A model generated the notes under the pieces. That model was not told the origin of the DNA, did not search any database, and saw only the letters and a program-made list of their open reading frames with translations. A DNA stretch of 64,000 nt from Siphonodentalium dalli (taxonomy: Eukaryota; Mollusca; Scaphopoda; Gadilida; Siphonodentaliidae). The stretch lies in assembly GCA_032622095.1 (NCBI GenBank), contig CP136067.1:46483549-46547548 (forward strand), written 5' to 3'. Below are positions 56,207-64,000 of the stretch, in pieces. The first letter of the stretch is position 1; each line of letters begins with the position of its first letter. The translations under genes and the position numbers were made by a program.

Positions 56207-57939
56207 GATGAACATAGAGAACTTTGTTTCATTATTCATTATTGATATTTCTCCAATAAGAAATTTTGCGTGTTGAAACCATTGTTATGTAAACAAAATT
56301 GTTACAGTTATTTGTCAACAAACATCATTCACTAATGGTATAATGAGTTCATATATTTTAGTCTGCATATGATTTTCAGAATATTTTTCAAGTCTTTGAA
56401 TTTTTCCAATGTTATCGTCAAGTTTTGATGAAACTTTGGTATCCTATTGGATTAGTTGGCTTCTGATCGGTAATTCCATTGTTATGTTTAGGCTACATAA
56501 CAATTGTTAGGTATGCAAAATCTCCTTATTGGAAAATTATTAATAATGAACATAAGAACAAAGTCAATCTATTTTATATGTCCTTGTTGTATAGTAGTTA
56601 TTTTACAGTCGTTTTTTTGTTATTTCGCATTGAGTCCACTTTGAAGGCATTTGGTCCCTTTATTAAACTATAATATTTAATAGCATTTTTGTTTTGTTTG
56701 TGATTTCTAATAATATTTATGGTGGTAATTCTCCTGTATGTCATAAAGAATGAATAACAAACTAATTGAATTGAATTTTATTCTATATTATCCATAATTA
56801 AAAATATAGAAATTTTTCTATTCAATAAATAATGACCAAAAATGCACTGGATTTATAGACTGCTTAGAAACTATATCATTTTCTTTCGTAAATGGTATAT
56901 ACATAATCTAATTTGTAGAATTATTAACAAAAAGCTCCCCTCCCCCAGCCTACCTAATAAATTCTCCATATATAATTATTTGAGAATAATGGTGTTTATA
57001 TTCAATGGCTTTACCAGTTCGTATTTTAATTCATTCAAATCTGCGACAAATGTTTTTAGGTTCCTCTCGATCCATGTCTTGATATAAATCTCAGGAAGAG
57101 ACAACAAGGGTTGTTAGGATCACGGGAAATTATATATTCTATTGGAATTAATGGTCTTGTTAAAAATATGTTTTATTTGAAAATAAAAATAATTTTATCC
57201 ATATTAACTTTATTTAGCTTCCATATCCAGCTTGGGATTGTTCTATTCATACCAAATCTAATTTCCCTCCTCTGTCATACTGTTAAAGGCCCACCTCATT
57301 TTTTAGTCACCAATTATTTTTTGTATAGTGCCTTGATATAAGGTTTTAATAACAATCTATGCCATAACATATGATTAAAATGCTATAATATGTCACATTT
57401 AAAACCCCTGGGTCTCAGAAGTTGCCCATAGATAAATAGAAAACAGCTGAAATCATAGAAAGATTCCCCTATTATGGCTTCCAGAATGCAACAGAATTCA
57501 AACTAAAAATGTATTTTCAATGGAAGGGTAATAACTCTATTTTATAAGATATAGAGTTATTCCCCCTCCATTGAAAATAAAACACTTTGCCCTACAAAAC
57601 AGGTGAAACTTAAGCACAAAAACACGGCGGGAGTTCAACAAAAACAACATGTTCACAGATTATTACACCGGATAAGTTGATAATGCAATGTTTTGAAACT
57701 TCCTCTTTCAAATGGAATATAATATAGTATATATTTTAGATATGTGATCTGGGTGTTTGAAAATTAAATGGGGCTTTAGGTGGTTTTTAAAGATCTATTT
57801 GATAATATTTTAAATGAAATAGATAACTCATGAACAGTGGGAGGAGGGTATTGGTTGGTGTCTCAGCCCCAACTTTGACAGAAATGTTCAGCAATTTGAA
57901 ATTTCATGCCTGACACGCTATCAAGCATGCAAATACCGA

Positions 57940-58345
57940 TGTGTGTCTGTCATTTGCAGAATGAGGTCTCCAGAGGGTGTATTTAGCAAAGCTATCCCGC
58001 ACGACGGGGGTAGCATCACCAAATTTTCATCCTCTGGGAACCTCATTCTGTTTAACCCTCAACTGCTATGGGAGACCAAGGATCAGATTGAAGTTTCCCA
58101 GTTGAAGTTGATGATGCTCACCCATTAGTCACCTCGATTATGCATTTTATCTTCTGCAAATTAGGGGATATAGAAACTGCCAAGAAGTGAAAAAGTAACT
58201 AAAACAATGTTCATTTCAGACTATAGATACACTCTGAAAATGAGACTAAGCAGAATGAGGTCCCCAAAGGGTGAATTTGCAGGATAGTATCACTAAATTC
58301 ACCCTCTGGGGTCCTCATTCTGCAAATTACAGACACACTATTTGA
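57940..58345. mobile_element. Long-form CAGAATGAGG element, unit 4
   Basis: Palindrome-linker-palindrome as at 19366-19790, with a small deletion in the second palindrome centre. Confidence 0.65.
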
Positions 58346-58756
58346 GTCTGACACACTATTAGTTTGAAACTTCAGACCAATAAATATGTTGTAATTGTTG
58401 CAATAGTTTGATATCTCAAGCCGAATATATTTCTACTTTCGGTAAAATTTGCTGTTAGTTTGAACATTTCTAATATTTGGAAAGGTTGAGGTATCAATTG
58501 GAATATCCAAACAAAGGGGATGCAAAGGAACTTCACGGCCTTGGAAATTTGGGGGGGGGGGTGTGCAGTTGGAAATTCCAAGTTGGACACCCCCCCCCCC
58601 CCCCCAAACAGAGACCCTCTAGCCACCTACATGTGAGGGCTCTGAGTAGCACCATACCATTGTAATACTAAAATATCTGGTCGCCATGAGTATAATACAC
58701 TTCATTAACTGGCAGAACTAGCATTCCACTAGCCGAAATGTTCAAGCAAATTGACC

Positions 58757-58834
58757 TTAACCCTTTACCCAACAAACCGGCCAAAACCGGCCAAATAAAG
58801 CTTCAACAGCCTAAAATATCTTCGGTCTGTCTCA
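58757..58834. mobile_element. 5' fragment of piggyBac-like MITE, unit 4
   Basis: Counterpart of 20188-20269. Confidence 0.72.
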
Positions 58835-58853
58835 GCGGAGAAAATCAACGAAA

Positions 58854-58976
58854 ATGGGTGATGTACTTCCCAATTTGCATCGTAGTTTTAGAATCTTTTT
58901 CCAAAAAGAATATGTGAATAAACTGCAGACAATTGTTCTAGACATATTACAGCCGAATAGTTTTTACTCGTGGTAG
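58854..58976 (+). CDS. Candidate small ORF, 40 codons (unit 4)
   Basis: Counterpart of 20285-20407. Product unknown. Confidence 0.18.
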   Translation: MGDVLPNLHRSFRIFFQKEYVNKLQTIVLDILQPNSFYSW

Positions 58977-59797
58977 ATGAACATAAATCTTAATTTCAAA
59001 AGTGGCCTGTCCATTGCGAAACGGCAGCGTCCAGAATCGACAATCAAATCGAATATTCTGTAAACAGCGTCCGAAGTATAGTCCTAGCACAACTCCATGA
59101 TATTATATGAATATTCAGTTGATTGCAACAATACCGTTTTTGCGTTTCTAACTTTTCCAAATTGTCGAAATAGATTAGCAAAGTAACTTGAATTCGCCAT
59201 TAAGAAAACAAATGAGAAACACGTGGACTTGTTTACGTCTTTTGCCCTCAAGGTTATAGTACAGTAAATATAAAAATTACCCCCCTTGATGTGCTGTTAG
59301 CCCACACTCAAATCAGCATAGAATCACATATGGCAGCTAAATGGTTGATTAAGATTGGGATACAATTAATGCTAAAAAAAGAAAAAAAACAATGCCACCA
59401 TGGAAATATTATACCTGGATGAATATTGATCCAAGGTGGTGAAATAATCAACCTGGCATTTAATGGGGGTATGTTTGAAAAATTGATGATGATTTTTTGT
59501 GCGGAATTAGGGTAGTATCAAAAGCGGTAAATTTGAAGATGGAAAAAGCACATGGACCTAATAATTTTTTTAGGCCATATTGGGTCCAAAGAGTCATTCT
59601 TCAAAATTTACTAGATTAGAAAATTCCAGCATTCACAAGGAATGGAGAATAGGCCTGGACATTAACACTGTCGCCTATGGAGAATAATTGGTGTACTGTA
59701 CATAACCTATATAGGTCCTATAGTGATTTTGGACTCTGTGAGAGTTCCACAATATTTTGCCGTTCCCAGTTTTTTCTAGCACCCATATGTATTCAAA

Positions 59798-59995
59798 ATG
59801 ACTTCTTTAAATAATACGGACGGATTTTGGGCAGAATACGTTGCATATCTAGATTTTAAATGCACAACTGACATGGATAGTGGCTGTAAATTATGGGGTG
59901 GGGCCAACACTCGATTCGGCGTCAATTCAACCCTTGTGAGGCCTTCTAAAATTATGTCTTCACTTCCCAGTTATGCCACAGGGCGTGGATTATGA
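59798..59995 (+). CDS. Candidate ORF, 65 codons (unit 4)
   Basis: Counterpart of 21231-21428, frame intact. Product unknown. Confidence 0.18.
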   Translation: MTSLNNTDGFWAEYVAYLDFKCTTDMDSGCKLWGGANTRFGVNSTLVRPSKIMSSLPSYATGRGL

Positions 59996-60492
59996 GTAGA
60001 TATTTATTGGAAGTCAATATATATTTTGTATTGCCCGGGAACAATACTTTTGAGTTAATTTCATCGATTGTCTTACGATTCCGTTTTCGAGGCATCGTTA
60101 CGCGCTATGCAAATAACGTACTTCCAGTAAATCGTATTTCTTGTATTTGGAGTAAATCAGACGTCGTGTATTACGCCCGTCATGAGTTAGATCTCGATCT
60201 AGGTCAATCATGCTGTAAACTTGTCCCGTGTCGGGAGGGCTTGTCTGGGGGGGGGGGGGGGTGTAAAATACCTAGACATGTAAATGTCTACCCCTGTGCG
60301 TGTCACAATATCAGGAATATGGGGAGGGTCAGCTGCCAGAAGGCCGCGTCGTGTTTGGGGTGCGATCCTTCATGTATCGTCACACAGGTCACCTGACGGA
60401 TTGAGTAGAGTTTTGGTAAACCTCATTTTTGAACTTTAACCCTTTTACCTTCATGATACTTACTATAGGAATGCTCCAATTTTGCATTTGGT

Positions 60493-60849
60493 TTATCTGT
60501 ATGTGGAACTAGTATATATGTGTTTTTTATATTGTTTTTCCTCTTGATACTGACCATACAAATCATACAGAGTCTTTCGCCTTTCAACTCTGGCTTTCTT
60601 AGTTTTCAGCTGTTTTTTAAATTTTTTCAAGTACTCATCTGATTCCTTCATATTTTGCAGTGATTTTCCAACTTTACTGAGCAGTGATATTGGACAGTCC
60701 ATATCCTGGCATAGATCATCAATGGAACCGGCAGTGCCAAGGTTAACATAATGACAGCTGGAAACATTTTCAGGTGTTGATGTACGAAAGGCTCTATTAA
60801 AGGCTTCCACCTTCTGCATATTTGTATTTCGCTTGGTACTCTCCAACAT
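60493..60849 (-). CDS. Unidentified protein-like ORF, 118 codons (unit 4)
   Basis: Counterpart of 21928-22284; frame intact, with Pro to Leu in the ISLLSK segment and Arg in FRTSTPEN. TATAAAT and satellite upstream as in unit 1. Confidence 0.4.
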   Translation of the reverse strand: MLESTKRNTNMQKVEAFNRAFRTSTPENVSSCHYVNLGTAGSIDDLCQDMDCPISLLSKVGKSLQNMKESDEYLKKFKKQLKTKKARVERRKTLYDLYGQYQEEKQYKKHIYTSSTYR

Positions 60850-60890
60850 GGCTGGTCACAGTCTGTAATTTATACAGTCGCGTAGAATTT

Positions 60891-63800
60891 GCAACGCACG
60901 CTGCACTAAACATGTGCCACACCCACTTATAATGCAGACTGCATCACAAAAAAGCACCAGGCCTACTTATAGCGCTCATTGCACTAAAATAGTGGCACGC
61001 CCACTTATAACGCACAATGCACTAAAAATTGTAACGCCCACTTAAAACGCACACTGCACCAAAAAGATGTCACGCCCACTTATAACGCACACTGCAATAA
61101 AAGGTGCCACGCCCACTTATAACACACCTTTTTAGTGCAGTGGGCGTGACACTTTTTAGTGCATTGTGCGTTTTAAGTGGGCGTGGCACTTTTTAGTGCA
61201 ATGTCCGTTATATGTGAGCATGTCACTTTTTTTAGTGCAGCGTGCGTTATAAGTGGGCGTGCCAATATTATAGTACAGCGTGCGTTATAAGGGGGCGTGG
61301 CTGTTTTTAGTGCAGTGGGTGTTTTAAGTGGGCGTGGCACTTTTAGTGCAGCGTGTGTTATAAGTGGGCGTGGAACTTTTGCAATGCAGCGTGTATTTTA
61401 AGTGGGCGTGGCACTTTTTCAGTGCAGCGTGTGTTATAAGTGGGCGTGTCATTTTTTTAGTGCAGCGTGTGTTATAAGTGAGGGTGGCACTTTTTTAGTC
61501 TTAGCGTGCGTTACAAGTGGGCGTGGCACTTTTTTAATTGCAGCTTGCGTTATAAGTGAGTGGGCGTGGTACTTTTTTATTGCAGCGTGCGTTATAAGTG
61601 GGCGTGGCGCTTTTTCAGTGCAGCGTATGTTATAAGTGGGCGTGGCACTTTTGCAATGCAATGCAGCGTGTATTTTAAGTGGGCGTGGCACTTTTTCAGT
61701 GCAGCGTGTGTTATAAGTGGGCGTGTCATTTTTTTAGTGCAGCGTGTGTTATAAGAGAGCGTGGCACTTTTTCAGTGCAGCGTGTGTTATAAGTGGGCGT
61801 GGCACCATTTCAGTGCAGCGTGTGTTATAAGTGCAGCGTGTGTTATAAGTGGGCGTGGCACCTTTTTAGTGCAGCGTGTTATAAATGCAGCGAGTGTTAT
61901 AAGTGGGCGTGGCACTTTTTTAGTGCAGCGTGTGTTATAAGTGGGCGTGGCACATTTTCAGTGCAGAGTGTGTTATAAGTGGGCGTGGCACATTTTCAAT
62001 GCAGCGTGTGTTATAAGTGGGCGTGGCATTTTTTCAGTGCAGCGTGTGTTATAAGTAGGCGTTGCATTTTTTCAGTGCAGCGTGAGTTATAAGTGGGCGT
62101 GGCATTTTTTCAGTGCAGTGTGTGTTATAAGTGGGCGTGGCACTTTTTAGTGCAGCGTGCGTTATAACTGGGCGTGGCACTTTTTCAGTGCAGCGTGTGT
62201 TATAAGTGGGCGGGGTGTGTCACGTTTTTAGTGCAGCGTGTTATAAGTGGGCGTGGCCAGTGCAGCGTGTGTTATAAGTGGGCGTGGCACTTTATAACAC
62301 ACGCTGCACTGAAAAGGCGCCACGCCCACTTATAACACACGCTTCACCAAACAAATGCCACGCCAAATTATAACACACGCTGCACTGAAAAAGTGCCACG
62401 CACACTTATAACACACGCTGCACTGAAAAAGTGCCACACCCACTTATAACACACGCTGCACTAAAAAGTACCACGCCCACTTATAGCACACGCTGCACTG
62501 AAAATGTGCCACGCCCACTAATAACACACGCTGCACTGAAAAAGTACCACACCCACTTATAACACACGCTGCACTGAAAATGTGCCACGCCCACTAATAA
62601 CACACGCTGCAATGAAAAAGTGCCACGCACACTTATAACACACGCTGCACTAAAAAGTGCCACGCCCACTTATAGCACACTCTACACTGAAAATTTGCCA
62701 CGCCCACTTATAACGCACGCTGCACGTAAAAAGTGCCACGCCCACTTATAACACACGCTGCACTAAAAAAGAGCCACGCCCACTTATAACACACGCTGCA
62801 CTAAAAAGGTGCCACGCCCACTTATAACACACGCTGCACTGAAAAAGTACCACGCCCACTTATAACACACGCTGCACTTAAAAAGTGCCACGCCCACTTA
62901 TAACACGCGCTGCACTGAAAAAGTGCCACGCCCACTTATAACACGCGCTGCACTTAAAAAGTGCCACGCCCACTTATAACACAAGCTGCACAGAAAAAGT
63001 TCCACGCCCACTTATAACGCAAGCTGCACTGAAAAAGTGACACGCCCACTTATAACACACGCTGCACTTATATCACACGCCCACTTATTACACACGCTGC
63101 ACTGAAAAAGTGCCACGCCCACTTATAACACACGCTGAACTGAAAAAATGCCACGCCCACTTATAACACACGCTGCAGTAAAAAAAAGTGCCACGCCCAC
63201 TTATAACACACGCTGCACTGAAAAAGTGCCACGCCCACTTATAACACACGCTGCACTTAAAAAGTGCCACGCCCACTTATAACACACGCTGCACTGAAAA
63301 AGTTCCACGCCCACTTATAACACACGCTGCACTTAAAAAGTGCCACGCCCACTTATAACACGCGCTGCACTTAAAAAGTGCCACGCCCACTTATAACACA
63401 CGCTGCACTGAAAAAGTTCCACGCCCACTTATAACACACGCTGCACTTAAAAAGTGCCACGCCCACTTATAACACAAGCTGCACAGAAAAGGTGCCACGC
63501 CCACTTATAACACAAGCTGCACTGAAAAAGTGACACGCCCACTTATAACACACGCTGCACTGAAAAGGTGCCACGCCCACTTATAACACAAGCTGCACTG
63601 AAAAAGTGACACGCCCACTTATAACACACGCTGCACTGAAAAGGTGCCACGCCCACTTATAACACAAGCTGCACTGAAAAAGTGACACGCCCACTTATAA
63701 CACACGCTGCACTGAAAAAGTGCCACGCCCACTTATAACACACGCTTCACTGAAAAAGTGCCACGCCCACTTATAACACAAGCTGCACTGAAAAGGTGCC

Positions 63801-64000
63801 ACGCCCACTTATAACACAAGCTGCACTGAAAAAGTGACACGCCCACTTATAACACACGCTGCACTGAAAAATTGCCACGCCCACTTATAACACACGCTTC
63901 ACTGAAAAAGTGCCACGCCCACTTATAACACAAGCTGCACTGAAAAAGTGACACGCCCACTTATAACACACGCTGCACTTATATCACACGCCCACTTATC
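60891..64000. repeat. 38-bp satellite array, unit 4 (continues past the window)
   Basis: Forward to about 61127, reverse to about 62291, forward to the window end. It matches the unit 3 array with no length difference over at least 3.1 kb. Confidence 0.95.

Larger units (their letters stand above)
53374..64000. repeat. Segmental duplication, unit 4 (runs off the window)
   Basis: Homologous to unit 1 from 14693, i.e. it starts inside the half CAGAATGAGG MITE and has only the terminal MTRR exon. It is a mosaic: close to unit 1 around 55200-56200, close to unit 2 around 57290-57950, and apparently identical to unit 3 in the satellite. Confidence 0.88.

Overview
This window looks like animal nuclear DNA, most likely from a marine invertebrate and possibly a mollusc. 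It is AT-rich, has small coding exons separated by kilobase introns with GT/AG borders, and carries many fold-back transposons and one very large satellite. No bacterial-style operons, RNA genes or CRISPR arrays were found. The lineage call is an inference from repeat style and is not certain.

Region 1 (1-16.4 kb, + strand) is the 3' part of one gene, methionine synthase reductase (MTRR). Five exons are visible (1440-1482, 6502-6682, 9131-9345, 13814-14052, 16137-16216). Their splice phases fit at every junction, and together they encode the FAD- and NADPH-binding half of the protein through to the stop codon, followed by an AATAAA at 16418. The flavodoxin half must lie left of the window. 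The introns are packed with MITEs: two TTAA-flanked families that look piggyBac-like, a TA-flanked fold-back family, a hAT-like element with an 8-bp target duplication, and a fold-back family with a conserved CAGAATGAGGTCCCCAGAGG arm.

Region 2 (12.6-64 kb) is a tandem segmental duplication of the MTRR 3' end. Four units (about 12588-27348, 27349-40073, 41065-53373 and 53374 to the window end) each carry the MTRR terminal exon, about 6 kb of shared 3' flank, an unidentified minus-strand 118-codon ORF, and an array of a 38-bp satellite. Units 1 and 3 also carry the penultimate exon. In every unit the satellite begins at the same place and has the polarity pattern forward / reverse / forward, so each array is a giant inverted repeat. 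The units end at different points inside the satellite, which makes the satellite the likely recombination hub.

Between units 2 and 3 (40074-41064) is a short single-copy island holding the last exon of an LMBR1/LMBR1L-type membrane protein. Its upstream exons are not visible. Unit 3 starts inside a piggyBac-like MITE shared by the LMBR1 3' flank and an MTRR intron, so MITE-mediated ectopic recombination is the simplest explanation.

The most interesting signals are the satellite-centred amplification with shuffled (mosaic) units, the KLF/Sp-like plus TATA-like content of each satellite monomer, a filled/empty TTAA site pair, a compound TTAA element that carries an inverted copy of the MTRR 3' flank into an MTRR intron, and the apparent use of a MITE as the poly(A) signal of the LMBR1-like gene. 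Assembly error is a live alternative for the unit structure and must be excluded first.
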